A DNA stretch of 64,000 nt from Staphylococcus sp. MI 10-1553 (GCF_010365305.1 NZ_CP048279.1:620001-684000), one strand, 5' to 3'; shown: positions 1 to 9,357, counted from the stretch's first letter. Made by a program: numbers and translations. Notes: a model not told the origin generated them from the sequence alone.

Positions 1-1
1 T

Positions 2-760
2 AGTTTAAGTCTAGTGATAGGTGCCGCGATTGGTCCGTTTTTAGGATTATATTTAGCAGGGATTTATCCGACATTCGTTTTATTTACTGTCTGTCTCGTT
101 GTTGCGATTTTAGCGTTCGTGTTTGCTTTGTTTTTAAAAGTCAATGTCAAAATGGCTGAACAACAATCTGAGCATCAAGGCTTTCATATTTCGCAATTTA
201 TTTCAATACCAGCGATTCCGATTGCACTAGTCGTATTAATCTGTGGTTTAGGTTACGCTTCTGTTTTATCATTTTTACAACTTTATGCTGTAGAAATTGA
301 TTTAATGGAAGTTGCGAGCTACTATTTTATCTTCTATGCGATCACTTCAGTTTTAACACGCCCATTTGTCGGTCGTATTTTGGATCGATTCCATGAAAAT
401 TGGGTGGCTTATCCTGCATTAGCTATATTTGGTGTAGGTATTTTAATATTAGCGATGGCACATAGTGGATGGACATTGTTATTATCTGGTGCGTTAGTCG
501 GTATCGGTTATGGTAGTATGACGGCTGTCGGTAATGTTGTAGCTGTCAAAGTGTCACGTGCAGATCAGGTCGGCCTTGCAACTTCAACATTTTTCATCGG
601 ACTAGACGTTGGAGTTGGTTTTGGTCCAGCGATACTCGGCATGATTTTACCTGCTATCGGTTACCGTATGATGTATGTAGCAATAGGTGTCATTTTATTG
701 TTATGTATCATTTTATACACCTTCATTCATGGGCGTCGTCAGCCAGAAGGGACGCAATAG
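2..760 (+). CDS. MFS transporter, 5'-truncated by window edge
   Basis: The reading frame is open to the left edge, so only the C-terminal part of about 252 residues is present. It is strongly hydrophobic, with about eight membrane-spanning stretches. A short basic/polar loop with a QQSEHQG-type segment follows the first two helices and looks like the central cytoplasmic loop of a 12-helix major facilitator protein. The R-P-F-V-G-R-I-L-D-R motif after a helix is the MFS loop signature. The general architecture resembles drug or metabolite exporters, but no substrate can be read. A terminator hairpin follows the stop codon, so this is the last gene of its unit. Confidence 0.8.
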   Translation, partial: SLSLVIGAAIGPFLGLYLAGIYPTFVLFTVCLVVAILAFVFALFLKVNVKMAEQQSEHQGFHISQFISIPAIPIALVVLICGLGYASVLSFLQLYAVEIDLMEVASYYFIFYAITSVLTRPFVGRILDRFHENWVAYPALAIFGVGILILAMAHSGWTLLLSGALVGIGYGSMTAVGNVVAVKVSRADQVGLATSTFFIGLDVGVGFGPAILGMILPAIGYRMMYVAIGVILLLCIILYTFIHGRRQPEGTQ

Positions 761-790
761 TTGTGATGCGTAGTAAATAAGTAGTATTTT

Positions 791-838
791 AAATAATGGC
801 TTAATCTCTCGTGATGATGGAGATTTAAGCCATTTTTG
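791..838 (+). terminator. Rho-independent terminator after MFS gene
   Basis: An imperfect inverted repeat (ATGGCTTAA-TCTC against GAGATTTAAGCCAT) is followed by a T-rich run. It lies 30 bases after the stop of the truncated MFS gene. Confidence 0.8.
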
Positions 839-901
839 TTTATTAAAGTGTCATTTATTAAAGAATTTTCTAAAAACGTTCAAAAAATGTACAAATTTTT
901 A

Positions 902-916
902 TTGTAACCGCTTTCT
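902..916 (+). promoter_or_regulatory. cre site (CcpA) upstream of MFS carrier gene
   Basis: TTGTAACCGCTTTCT fits the Gram-positive cre consensus WTGNAANCGNWNNCW at every fixed position. It lies about 70 bases before the start codon of the sugar-acid-type carrier, so carbon catabolite repression is likely. Confidence 0.65.
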
Positions 917-984
917 TTGTGTGGTATATTCAGATAGCTACATGAAAGGTCATCAGGTGACCTAATGAAAGAGGGGCAAAAATT

Positions 985-2250
985 ATGAGTCAAAAGAAAA
1001 CAAATGTCCGTTGGCTATTTGCAGGTGTGTTTTTCTTAATTGGTGTCATCGCCTATATGGATCGCTCTAATATTTCTTATATTGCGGTACCAATGATGGA
1101 AGACTTACATCTTACAAAAGCACAATTTGGATTATTAGGTTCATTTTTCTCTTTAGGTTATGCGCTTATGCAAGTACCATCAGGATTTTTAGCTGAGAAA
1201 TATGGTCCTAAAAAGATGATTACGATTGCGTTAGTATGGTGGAGTGCTTTTACAATCTTTACAGGAATGGTGAAAAACCATGGATTAATGTTTTTCGTCC
1301 GTTTTCTCTTCGGTGTAGGGGAATCACCAATGTTTCCGTCGAACGCTGTATTCAATACATATTGGTTCAGCAAGCATGAAAAAGGGCGTGCGGCAAGTGC
1401 GTTATTAGCAGGGTCTTATTTTGGACCTGTACTTGCACCAATTGTAACAGTGACAATTTCTAATGCATTTGGTTGGCAAGCTGTGTTTTACATTTTTGGT
1501 GCAGTTGGTTTCTTAATTGCGATTTTATGGGCAATTATTGCGAAAGACTTACCTGAACATCATCAAATGGTAAACGAAGCAGAAAAACATTTCATTATGG
1601 AAAACCGTGACGTTGTTAAAACGAAAAAGACGACACCGCCGTGGGGAACGTTTTTCTCACGCTTTAGTTTTTATGCGATTGCATTACAATATTTCGTAGT
1701 TCAATTTGTTATTACACTATTTTTATACTGGTATCCAACGTACTTAATGGAACAATTCCACGTTGACCGAGATACAATGAGTAAAATCGCGGGTATTCCT
1801 TGGTTAGTGATGTTCGTCTTCATTTTAAGTGGTGGTACGATTTCAGATAAAATTTTGAGCAGTGGTAAATCACGTTTTGCGGCACGTGGTATTATCGCAA
1901 TTGCAGGCTTTGCGATTTTTGGTATTTCACTTAATTTCGCGGTAACTTCAGATAGCTTAGTGAAAAATATTGTTTGGATGTCACTTTGTTTAAGTAGTAT
2001 CGGTTTAGCGATGGTGATGAGCTGGGCATCAGCGACAGATTTAGGACGTAACTATTCGGGGACAGTTTCAGGATGGATGAACTTATGGGGCAATGTCGGT
2101 GCGGTATTGAGTCCGATCTTTGCGGGTTACCTTGCAGAAATGATCGGCTGGATTCCAACACTACGCTCGATGCTTATTTTAGTCGTCGTTGCAATTGTAT
2201 TATGGTTCTTTGTTAAACCTGACCAACCTCTGATTAATGACGAAGCGTAA
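985..2250 (+). CDS. MFS transporter, anion:cation symporter (sugar-acid type)
   Basis: A 421-residue protein with 12 predicted membrane helices. It has the D-R-S-N motif after helix 1 (about residue 26) and the G-F-L-A-E-K-Y-G-P-K-K loop 2-3 signature typical of the ACS family, which includes the glucarate, galactonate and hexuronate carriers GudP, DgoT and ExuT. The start is supported by GAGGGG nine bases before the ATG. A consensus cre site lies upstream. A glycerate kinase gene lies about 1.3 kb downstream, which would suit uptake of a sugar acid degraded through glycerate. That link is inference, and the substrate is not shown by sequence. Confidence 0.85.
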   Translation: MSQKKTNVRWLFAGVFFLIGVIAYMDRSNISYIAVPMMEDLHLTKAQFGLLGSFFSLGYALMQVPSGFLAEKYGPKKMITIALVWWSAFTIFTGMVKNHGLMFFVRFLFGVGESPMFPSNAVFNTYWFSKHEKGRAASALLAGSYFGPVLAPIVTVTISNAFGWQAVFYIFGAVGFLIAILWAIIAKDLPEHHQMVNEAEKHFIMENRDVVKTKKTTPPWGTFFSRFSFYAIALQYFVVQFVITLFLYWYPTYLMEQFHVDRDTMSKIAGIPWLVMFVFILSGGTISDKILSSGKSRFAARGIIAIAGFAIFGISLNFAVTSDSLVKNIVWMSLCLSSIGLAMVMSWASATDLGRNYSGTVSGWMNLWGNVGAVLSPIFAGYLAEMIGWIPTLRSMLILVVVAIVLWFFVKPDQPLINDEA

Positions 2251-2261
2251 TGAATAGAGGA

Positions 2262-2668
2262 AGTGGGATAAAAATTTTTGATGCTATTGATGCAATATTT
2301 TCTTGAACTTGCCCTTATGACTTCCCTTTCCGAGGGGCTGATCCTCCAACTCAATTCGGCTGGATTGAAGTGTACACGAGATGGAAGCCGAATTGGATTT
2401 TGGGAGCAGTACAGAAATCTCATGTGTCACAAAGATTTCGTCGTACTGCCCCCCGCAAGGCTGATTAGACTTCTCAAAAGCATGCGTATTGAGAAGTCAG
2501 ACAGCTACTGCGATAAACAGTAACCACTATTTAAATTAAAGCAGTGACTGTTAGCAGTATGCACTCATTCCCAACCTTTTGGGCAATCTTACATCGAAAT
2601 ATAGTAAACTAAGGGCAAGTTTATGAAATCAAGAAAAGCAATAGCATCAAATTTTTATGTCCAATTCA
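2262..2668. repeat. Palindromic intergenic element, copy 1 (complete)
   Basis: A non-coding element of about 405 bases whose ends are imperfect inverted repeats of about 55 bases. The head around 2266-2320 (GATGCTATTGATGC, ACTTGCCCTTA) reappears reverse-complemented around 2607-2665. Inside are four hairpins in series: a 10-bp perfect stem at 2352-2361/2385-2394; a GCAGTACAGAAATCT-type stem at 2402-2455; a GACTTCTCAA/TTGAGAAGTC stem at 2468-2498; and a short TACTG/CAGTA stem. Related copies lie near 12.6, 27.2 and 35.1 kb. Short ORFs across it are not credible. Confidence 0.75.
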
Positions 2669-2829
2669 TCCTCAATTTTAGACTATTTTATAATCATTGA
2701 TGGATAGTAAATCTATGAGTAGGAAAGAGGCTAGGAAACGTAATCTCCAGCCCCTTCCTTTTTTATTTTCAATTTACGCTTGAGGGGATATAATAAGAGG
2801 CATAAAATCATCGTGAAAGAGGTCAGTTG

Positions 2830-3426
2830 ATGCAAAAATTAACACGTGGGTTGGTTCCGCTTATCGGTATCGCATTGATTTTAGCAGGCATATATTTAAT
2901 TTTTAAACCTAAAATTGATGCATATTTGACGAATAAAGAAAATGAACAAAAAATTGAAGCGTATGAAGAAAGTCAACAACAAGCACAATCAAAACGACCC
3001 GAAATTCCGAAAGACCCGTCGAAAGTCGTTGGTGTATTAGAAGTGCCGTCAGTTGATATTAAAGAAGCTGTGTACCCTGGTCCAGCGACACCTGAACAAT
3101 TGGAGCGTGGTGTCAGTTTGGTGGAAAAGGATGAGTCACTCAAAGACCAAAATATCGCTATTGCCGGACATACGAATTATAGTTTGAATTATCAATTTAC
3201 AGAGTTACACAAAGCGAAAAAGGGCGCAGAAGTGACTTTTAAAGTGGGCAAAGAAACGCGCAAATATCGAATTACGTCGATTAAAGATGTCGACCCGTAT
3301 CAAGTTGAAGTGTTAGATGAGATGAAGAAAGACAAAGACCAACTTACACTCATTACTTGTGATGATTACGATGAGAAAACAGGTCAGTGGCTTACACGTA
3401 AAATTTATGTTGCAGAACGTGTGTAG
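2830..3426 (+). CDS. srtA: Class A sortase (housekeeping transpeptidase)
   Basis: Anchors LPXTG surface proteins to the cell-wall peptide. The protein has 198 residues: one N-terminal membrane helix (about 7-26), a charged linker, then the sortase barrel. The catalytic triad is visible as His114 in AGHT, Cys177 in LITCDDY and Arg190 in LTRKIY, in the order and spacing of S. aureus SrtA (206 residues). The ATG at 2830 is preferred over a TTG three bases earlier because GAGGT is correctly spaced. It stands alone, with the palindromic element upstream and a terminator downstream. The AdsA-like protein in this window is a plausible substrate. Confidence 0.95.
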   Translation: MQKLTRGLVPLIGIALILAGIYLIFKPKIDAYLTNKENEQKIEAYEESQQQAQSKRPEIPKDPSKVVGVLEVPSVDIKEAVYPGPATPEQLERGVSLVEKDESLKDQNIAIAGHTNYSLNYQFTELHKAKKGAEVTFKVGKETRKYRITSIKDVDPYQVEVLDEMKKDKDQLTLITCDDYDEKTGQWLTRKIYVAERV

Positions 3427-3447
3427 TCGTCAAATGTATATTTTAAC

Positions 3448-3491
3448 TAAAAGGTGATGTCATATCGCATGTGCGAGGCATGGCCTTTTTT
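3448..3491 (+). terminator. Terminator after srtA
   Basis: AAAAGGTGATGTC pairs, with G-U wobbles, with GGCATGGCCTTTT and runs into a T tract. Confidence 0.7.
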
Positions 3492-3596
3492 AATTGGACA
3501 TGTCAGTGATGGTGTTGCATGTGGTTTCGTGTTTTATTGAATTCTCATCTGTAGCGCTGTAATATGAGAAGTACTAAAGTTAAGGGAGGACCACTG

Positions 3597-4742
3597 ATGC
3601 ATATACTCATTGCACCTGACTCATTTAAAGAATCCATGACCGCCATGCAAGCTGCAGAAGCGATTGAACAAGGTTGGCGTGACGTTACGGGTGATACGAC
3701 AACGTTTCATAAAATTCCTATGGCAGATGGTGGAGAGGGTACGACCCAATCTCTTCACGATGCACTACGAGGTGAGTGGCGAACGATTCCGGTTCAAGAT
3801 CCATTAGGTCGTCTTATTTCAGCGACGTACAGCCTTGCGAATGAAGGGCAGACCGCGATCATTGAAATGGCGGAAGCTTCTGGATTAGATTTAGTTACGC
3901 CAAATGAACGAAATCCACGCATCACTTCTACTTATGGTACGGGACAATTGTTGTTGGATGCGCTCGACCAAGGCGTTTCACATATCATTTTAGGGATTGG
4001 CGGCAGTGCGACGAATGATGGAGGTGTTGGGTTACTCCAAGCGATAGGGGTCCAACTTTTAGATGCAAATGGCCAGCCGATTTCTCGAGGCGGTCAAGGT
4101 TTAGCACAATTAAATCAAATCGACATGTCGCAAATAGATGCAAGATTTCAAAATGTGCAACTGGAAATTGCTTGTGATGTCGATAATCCATTGCTCGGTC
4201 CGAATGGGGCAACTGCGGTTTATAGTAAGCAAAAGGGTGCAAGTCAAGCGGATCAAGTGATATTAGAAGCCGCTTTGTCACGCTTTCATACTGTGATTGA
4301 ACGAGATTTAAAGCGACAGGTGGCTGATATTCCAGGTGCGGGTGCTGCGGGTGGATTAGGTGCAGGCTTGTTGGCATGTCTTCCGGTCGACTTAAAACGG
4401 GGTATTGACATTGTGTGCTCAGTGACGCATTTTGACCAGCATGTGAAACGCGCAGACCTTGTCATTACTGGGGAAGGTGCTATTGATGGACAAACAGTGT
4501 ACGGCAAAACACCAGTGGGCGTCGCTAAAGTAGCTAAAAAGTATAGAAAACCTGTCATCGCGGTCGCTGGCAAATTGGGTGCAGGGTATGAAGCGGTTGA
4601 AAAACATGGTATTGATGCTGTATACAGTATGTCAACAGGACCGATGTCATTAGAACAAGCGATCAATGAAGGACCTGTGCACTTAAAACAGTGGGCGCGC
4701 CATATGGCAAAGTTTTATCAACTGATGAGAGAGAAGAGGTAA
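3597..4742 (+). CDS. glxK: Glycerate 2-kinase
   Basis: A 381-residue protein of the GlxK/GarK glycerate kinase family, which phosphorylates D-glycerate (usually at C2) with ATP for entry into lower glycolysis. Family signatures are the N-terminal A-P-D-S-F-K-E-S, the M-A-D-G-G-E-G-T substrate loop, the G-I-G-G-S-A-T-N-D-G-G-V glycine-rich segment, and the late T-G-E-G-A-I-D-G-Q-T and V-A-G-K-L-G blocks. The start at 3597 follows GGGAGG by eight bases; an upstream in-frame ATG at 3564 lacks a ribosome site. The next gene starts four bases after the stop, so the two form an operon. A sugar-acid MFS carrier upstream may supply precursors. Confidence 0.93.
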   Translation: MHILIAPDSFKESMTAMQAAEAIEQGWRDVTGDTTTFHKIPMADGGEGTTQSLHDALRGEWRTIPVQDPLGRLISATYSLANEGQTAIIEMAEASGLDLVTPNERNPRITSTYGTGQLLLDALDQGVSHIILGIGGSATNDGGVGLLQAIGVQLLDANGQPISRGGQGLAQLNQIDMSQIDARFQNVQLEIACDVDNPLLGPNGATAVYSKQKGASQADQVILEAALSRFHTVIERDLKRQVADIPGAGAAGGLGAGLLACLPVDLKRGIDIVCSVTHFDQHVKRADLVITGEGAIDGQTVYGKTPVGVAKVAKKYRKPVIAVAGKLGAGYEAVEKHGIDAVYSMSTGPMSLEQAINEGPVHLKQWARHMAKFYQLMREKR

Positions 4743-4746
4743 ACCG

Positions 4747-5280
4747 ATGCAAAAATTTCATTACAAAGAACATTTTTGGGATGTTACGAAAAAAATCATG
4801 ACTGTATTCAATGACAAAGACGAACCCGTATATCAATTGAAGTTAGGACGTGGTCAACAACGGTTCAAGTTATCATTGCTTTTCAATTACTTTTGGCAAG
4901 AGTATGAAATTGAAGATGGCGAAAACCATTTGTATTTAACGCGGGATAAAGGTTGGTTTAGTTGGTTGTTACCGACATGGCAAGTGTATCAAACTGAGCA
5001 GTATATGGGGCGTTTCCGTGCAAGTTATCTTTTGCCGACGCGCTTTTACTATGATACAGCGGATGGCAACCGTTTTAAGTTTAAATTCCACTTTTTTACA
5101 TACAATGCTGAAGTGCGGGATGAATCGGAGCGTGATGTGATGTCTGTCAATGCGTCGATTTTTAAGTTGAAGCCTGAATATCGTATTGAAATTCGTGAAA
5201 GTATTACCCATCCAGCGCTGTTTATTTTACTCTTCCAAGCAGGACAAGAATTCATTTCAATCGCAAGAAAAAGTCACTGA
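4747..5280 (+). CDS. LURP-one/tubby-C-like domain protein, unknown function
   Basis: A 177-residue soluble protein, rich in aromatic residues, with alternating beta-strand character. Phrases such as Y-Q-L-K-L-G-R-G near residue 35 and a following W-Q-E-Y-E-I strand resemble YxjI/LURP-one proteins, which fold like the tubby C-terminal barrel. It has no signal peptide or membrane helix. It begins four bases after the glycerate kinase stop and is probably co-transcribed, but no link in function is evident. The family assignment is moderate; the biochemical role is unknown. Confidence 0.7.
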   Translation: MQKFHYKEHFWDVTKKIMTVFNDKDEPVYQLKLGRGQQRFKLSLLFNYFWQEYEIEDGENHLYLTRDKGWFSWLLPTWQVYQTEQYMGRFRASYLLPTRFYYDTADGNRFKFKFHFFTYNAEVRDESERDVMSVNASIFKLKPEYRIEIRESITHPALFILLFQAGQEFISIARKSH

Positions 5281-5311
5281 AACGATGGATATCTCAGTGA
5301 CGCGTGATTCA

Positions 5312-5366
5312 AATAGGTTGATGATGCCTTCATATGTGATTGAGGGGGTCATCAACCTATTATTTT
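5312..5366. terminator. Bidirectional terminator between glxK operon and scdA
   Basis: A perfect 13-bp inverted repeat (AATAGGTTGATGA / TCATCAACCTATT) lies between convergent genes and overlaps the scdA stop codon. Confidence 0.8.
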
Positions 5367-6026
5367 AGGAAAGAGCACGTGGTTTTCTAAGTGGACATGC
5401 GCATGTGTTTCTCGTTCTAAATGTGCAATCCGGTCGTAAACCAGTCGCCAAGTGCCACATGCTTCAGCTGGAGGTTGAAAATCATGAGTCAATTCACGCA
5501 TCTGTTGAAGTAATGCCCCTGCACCATCATGATCATCGACGAGCGATTGAACGACGGCATCTATATCTTCAACAGCTTCACCATTTGCGGCACGAACCAA
5601 TTTAGGAAAAGCATTTTGGTCTTCTTCATCTGTATGTGTCAACATAGCTGATTTAAATGCATCAAATGTTGACTTTAATGTCACTAAATTCGGATGGTTT
5701 GGGCCATGCACGCGTGAGAGTTTTGTGACATAGGGTGTCAGTTGTTTGAACTCTTCTTTTAATGTGTCGTGATAGCGTGCTTGAATATACTGAATTAAAG
5801 AAGGAACAGATAAATATTGCGGTTGCATTCCTTCACCTTGTTGTTGACTCGCATTTTCTAATTCCTGAAGAAGTGGTGTAAGCGACAACTTAGGATGGTT
5901 TGAAACAGCTTCTTCAAGAGAGATTTGTCCACCACAGCAAAAATCGATGCCATGTTTGCGGAAAACGTCAGCTGTTTTAGGATAGTGTGTGACGATATCA
6001 GCAACTTTATCTTGGGTAGCGATCAT
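5352..6026 (-). CDS. scdA: Iron-sulfur cluster repair di-iron protein ScdA (RIC)
   Basis: A 224-residue protein, the same length as S. aureus ScdA, which repairs Fe-S clusters damaged by nitric oxide or oxidants. The N-terminal ScdA_N domain carries the F-C-C-G-G-Q motif at residues 29-34. The C-terminal hemerythrin-like four-helix domain supplies di-iron ligands in H-T-D-E-E-D, D-D-H-D and E-T-H-A-H-V-H-L-E-N-H. The start at 6026 has AAGGAAG seven bases upstream; an in-frame ATG ten codons earlier lacks a ribosome site. In S. aureus the gene is under SrrAB. It fits the anaerobic and nitrate-respiration theme of this window. Confidence 0.95.
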   Translation of the reverse strand: MIATQDKVADIVTHYPKTADVFRKHGIDFCCGGQISLEEAVSNHPKLSLTPLLQELENASQQQGEGMQPQYLSVPSLIQYIQARYHDTLKEEFKQLTPYVTKLSRVHGPNHPNLVTLKSTFDAFKSAMLTHTDEEDQNAFPKLVRAANGEAVEDIDAVVQSLVDDHDGAGALLQQMRELTHDFQPPAEACGTWRLVYDRIAHLERETHAHVHLENHVLFPKIIG

Positions 6027-6380
6027 ACTATAACTTCCTTTCGTTTTTGAATACATTCATTATATTGATAATGTGAAAAAATGAACATTAGGGAAAAGGA
6101 TGAGTTTAATTCGAAAAAAGGATATATTTGACATTATTATCTCCTTAGTTCAAAAATTTTAGAATTACAAATAACGGTAAATTGCATAGACGGACTTTTT
6201 ACAGACATGTCAGCTAAATGAAAGTTGATATTTGAACGTGCCAAGAGCGATTATTAATGCAATTGGACAAGTCTGTGTGTTTAACTCTATGTATGGAAAA
6301 CAAGCATCGCTACATAAATTTTGATTTTAAAAATATCTCAAAAAGCAAATATGTAATGATACAAAAATTTTTGAATGTGC

Positions 6381-6407
6381 TATAATATAGAATTGGAACC
6401 GCTTACA
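6381..6407 (+). promoter_or_regulatory. Leucine dehydrogenase promoter with overlapping cre site
   Basis: A TATAAT -10 box at 6381-6386 is followed directly by TTGGAACCGCTTACA at 6393-6407, a full match to the cre consensus WTGNAANCGNWNNCW. That placement, across or just past the transcription start, suits CcpA roadblock repression. I see no gene in the rest of the 6027-6571 interval. Confidence 0.6.
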
Positions 6408-6571
6408 CCATTATGTTGCATTTGCTAAAGGGGTCAAAAAATAGCAAATATGATATATTGGATAATGTGGGGTGGGACGGATATCTCACTTAATTTAATA
6501 GATAAGACGTTCCATTCTGATATTATGTGGTTTCATCGACGGGAAATGTGAAACACAAAGGAGGAATGGCA

Positions 6572-7651
6572 ATGATTTTCGAAAAGATGGCACAAGCTGA
6601 TTACGAGCAGTTAGTTTTTTGCCACGACGAAACAACAGGTTTAAAAGCAATTATTTGTATTCATGACACAACTTTAGGTCCAGCATTAGGGGGCTGTCGC
6701 TTCTGGAATTACGAAAGTGAAGAAGATGCGATTGTCGACGTGATGCGCTTAGCTAAAGGGATGACATATAAAAATGCAGCTGCCGGCCTTAATTTAGGTG
6801 GCGCAAAAACTGTTGTATTAGGTGATCCAAAAACAGATAAATCTGAAGCATTCTTTAGAGCACTCGGTCGCTACATTAATAGTTTAGATGGCCGTTATAT
6901 TACTGCCGAAGATGTAGGAACAACGGTAGAAGATATGGATTTCATTCGTTTAGAAACACCATATGTCACAGGTGTCAGTGAGTCTTACGGTTCAAGTGGT
7001 AACCCAAGTCCGATGACGGCATTAGGTGTTTATTATGCGATGAAGCGTACAGCGAAAGAAGCATTTGGCTCAGACAGTTTAGACGGGAAAACTATAGCTG
7101 TACAAGGTGTAGGTAACGTAGCATATCATATGTGTAAATACTTACATGAAGAAGGCGCGAAACTGATTGTGACTGACATCAATGAAGAAGCCGTACAACG
7201 TGCAGTGAACGACTTTAATGCAGAAGCGGTAGGAATTAACGATATCTATCAAGTTGACGCTGACATTTTTGCACCATGTGCACTGGGTGGTATTTTAAAT
7301 GATAAAACGATTCCAGAGCTTAAAGTGAAAATGGTTTGCGGTAGTGCCAACAATCAATTGCTAGAAGAAGACAAGCATGGTCAAATGTTAGAAGAACGCG
7401 GCATTATTTATGCGCCTGACTTTGTTGCTAACAGTGGCGGTGTCATCAATGTAGCAGACGAGTTGTACGGTCAATATCATCGTGAACGTGCTGAAAAGAA
7501 AGTGAAAAACATTTACGAGCAAATGGACAAAATTTTCACGATCGCAAAAGAAGAAGGTATTTTACCATTACAAGCAGCAGAACATCTTGCAGAATCACGA
7601 ATTGATACGATGATGCGTGTACATAGTAAATATTCAGCAACTCAAAAATAA
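6572..7651 (+). CDS. bcd: Leucine (branched-chain amino acid) dehydrogenase
   Basis: A 359-residue NAD-dependent amino acid dehydrogenase that deaminates leucine, isoleucine or valine to the 2-oxo acid. It matches Bacillus leucine dehydrogenase in length and in key blocks: G-P-A-L-G-G-C-R near residue 40, [16 protein letters not shown] with the catalytic lysine, T-A-E-D-V-G-T-T, and the Rossmann V-Q-G-V-G-N-V-A. The ATG at 6572 is chosen because AGGAGG sits seven bases upstream; the ATG six bases earlier is too close. It is monocistronic, with its own promoter, cre site and terminator. Phenylalanine or valine dehydrogenase is an alternative from the same fold. Confidence 0.88.
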   Translation: MIFEKMAQADYEQLVFCHDETTGLKAIICIHDTTLGPALGGCRFWNYESEEDAIVDVMRLAKGMTYKNAAAGLNLGGAKTVVLGDPKTDKSEAFFRALGRYINSLDGRYITAEDVGTTVEDMDFIRLETPYVTGVSESYGSSGNPSPMTALGVYYAMKRTAKEAFGSDSLDGKTIAVQGVGNVAYHMCKYLHEEGAKLIVTDINEEAVQRAVNDFNAEAVGINDIYQVDADIFAPCALGGILNDKTIPELKVKMVCGSANNQLLEEDKHGQMLEERGIIYAPDFVANSGGVINVADELYGQYHRERAEKKVKNIYEQMDKIFTIAKEEGILPLQAAEHLAESRIDTMMRVHSKYSATQK

Positions 7652-7665
7652 TCATAAAATCATAG

Positions 7666-7709
7666 GAAGAGGCAGGGGGAACTTTATTGTGTCCTTGCCT
7701 CTTCTTTTT
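7666..7709 (+). terminator. Terminator after leucine dehydrogenase
   Basis: GAAGAGGCAGGG pairs with CCTTGCCTCTTC and is followed by TTTTTG. Confidence 0.85.
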
Positions 7710-7968
7710 GCGTAAACATGAATTATGTATAGGATAAACGACAAATCAAATTGATATAAAGTGGAATGAATTAAGTCGCATTAAATTGCGAATATTTGAA
7801 AAAATAGTATTGCTAAATCATCTTCGTTCGGTTACGCTATCACTATTGTGGTACGAAGCGCATTTGAAGGGGACAGAAAAAGTGGAAAAGTAGAATGAAC
7901 GACGTACCTCTAAAACCATTTGAAGTTCATTGATTCAAATGTAATTCAACAGTGAGGTGGAAAAGGAA

Positions 7969-9039
7969 ATGGAAGCAGCAGAGCAGAGAATGACATTTAA
8001 AACATTTATGTTCAAAGTATTAAATGGTTTAGCCATCGCAATTATTGCTGGGCTTATTCCGAATGCAGTGTTAGGTGGATTGTTTAAATATTTAAGTCAA
8101 TACGCCGATATTTTTGCAACGATGAATCAAGTTGTCTTAGGGGTACAATTTGCGCTACCGATTATGGTCGGTGTCCTCATCGCGTTACAATTCAATTTAA
8201 ATCCAATGGCAACAGCTTTGGTTGGTGCAGCAGCATTTGTGGGTTCAGGGGCCGCTAAAGTGACGCCAGCAGGTTGGCAATTGGTCGGTATTGGTGATTT
8301 AATCAATACGATGATTACGGCATCTATTGCAGTGCTGATTGTATTATGGCTAGGCCATCGCTTAGGAAGTTTGAACGTGATTTTATTACCGATTATCGTA
8401 GGCGGTGGCGCTGGGCTGATTGGTTTGTGGACATTACCTTATGTCAGCAAAATTACGTTAGCTATCGGTAGTTTAGTGAATACATTTATGACATTGCAGC
8501 CCGTGTTGATGGGGATTTTGATTGCAGTCTTATTTTCATTCATTATTGTTTCTCCGATTTCAACAATCGGCGTCGGTTTAGCGATTGGTATTTCAGGTTT
8601 AGCAGCAGGATCAGCAGCTATTGGTGTTGCCGTTGCAGCTATCGTTCTTTTCATCGGTACATTACGTGTGAATAAAATTGGTGTACCTATTGCGATTTTA
8701 TTAGGTGGAATGAAAATGATGATTCCTAACATGATTCGCCATCCTATTTTACTATTACCAATCGGCATTACAGCAGCCGTGACAGGTGCGGCAGGTGCAT
8801 TGTTCGATATTTCAGGTGTGAAAGAAACAGCGGGGTTTGGCATTGTTGGTTTAGTCGGTCCAATTAAAGCTTTAGAATTAATGGACGGCAATGGTATGAC
8901 CAACTTACTGATTGTCCTTGCAGTATTTTTCGTCATTCCTTTAGTTGTCGGCTTTATTGTCGATTACATTTTATGGAAAGTTTTAAAATTGTATGATTCT
9001 GAAATTTATCGTTTTACTGCAACAGAAGATAATAAATAA
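7969..9039 (+). CDS. PfoR/EIIC_2-family membrane permease
   Basis: A 356-residue, very hydrophobic protein with about ten membrane segments, rich in Gly/Ala/Ile. It resembles the PTS_EIIC_2 (PfoR-like) family: the repeated P-I-S-T-I-G-V-G-L-A-I-G-I-S-G-L-A-A-G-S-A-A-I-G segment is typical, and a similar P-I-S-S-A-A-L-A segment occurs in the permease at 35.7 kb. The family is named after PTS permeases but usually lacks EIIA/EIIB partners, and none is present here. AGGTGG eight bases upstream favours the ATG at 7969 over the GTG at 7957. The upstream interval 7710-7968 shows no other gene. Substrate unknown. Confidence 0.75.
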   Translation: MEAAEQRMTFKTFMFKVLNGLAIAIIAGLIPNAVLGGLFKYLSQYADIFATMNQVVLGVQFALPIMVGVLIALQFNLNPMATALVGAAAFVGSGAAKVTPAGWQLVGIGDLINTMITASIAVLIVLWLGHRLGSLNVILLPIIVGGGAGLIGLWTLPYVSKITLAIGSLVNTFMTLQPVLMGILIAVLFSFIIVSPISTIGVGLAIGISGLAAGSAAIGVAVAAIVLFIGTLRVNKIGVPIAILLGGMKMMIPNMIRHPILLLPIGITAAVTGAAGALFDISGVKETAGFGIVGLVGPIKALELMDGNGMTNLLIVLAVFFVIPLVVGFIVDYILWKVLKLYDSEIYRFTATEDNK

Positions 9040-9088
9040 AAGCATTGAAAGTGTCATTTTGTTGAAAGATACAAAGTGGCGCTTTTTA
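9038..9088 (+). terminator. Terminator after PfoR-like permease
   Basis: An AAAGC... / ...GCGCTTTTT stem with an inner CATTTTGT/ACAAAGTG pairing lies directly at the stop codon. Confidence 0.65.
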
Positions 9089-9257
9089 ATTTTGCGTCTT
9101 TAAATATGGATTCAATCGCAGAAAGCACAGTTATTCACGCCTTTATATTGACCAATCAAGTTATCTAAAAATGTATAAAAATAGTTACGCAATAAAAAAG
9201 TTCTTTTTAAAATTTTTATAGATTGTGACAAATTATTATACAAAATAAAGCGAAATC

Positions 9258-9317
9258 TTGACATTTTATAAAACGCTTCCAATTTTAAGTGATTATATTC
9301 ACAATTGTTGTTATACT
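9258..9317 (+). promoter_or_regulatory. pflB promoter region with weak cre-like site
   Basis: TTGACA at 9258 and TATACT at 9312-9317 are candidate promoter elements, but they are not a matched pair. A cre-like sequence at 9267-9281 (AAAACGCTTCCA core) lacks the conserved TG of the consensus. The region is AT-rich and non-coding. Confidence 0.35.
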
Positions 9318-9319
9318 TA

Positions 9320-9337
9320 TTGTGAAATGATGAACAA
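9320..9337 (+). promoter_or_regulatory. Rex operator candidate upstream of pflB
   Basis: TTGTGAAATGATGAACAA matches the staphylococcal Rex consensus TTGTGAAWWWWTTCACAA except in the centre and two bases of the right half. It lies 20 bases before the pflB start and just after a TATACT -10 candidate. Rex is an NADH-sensing repressor of fermentation genes, and pflBA is a known Rex target in S. aureus. Confidence 0.7.
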
Positions 9338-9357
9338 ACCTAATTGGAGGTAAGCGC

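Noticed and set aside
2278..2523. An 81-codon ORF downstream of the second MFS gene
   Set aside because: It lies wholly inside the palindromic intergenic element; the other copies do not keep the frame and it has no ribosome site.
8439..8936. A 165-codon minus-strand ORF inside the PfoR-like permease gene
   Set aside because: Low-complexity Ile/Pro/Ala/Thr-rich product, the usual antisense shadow of a membrane protein.
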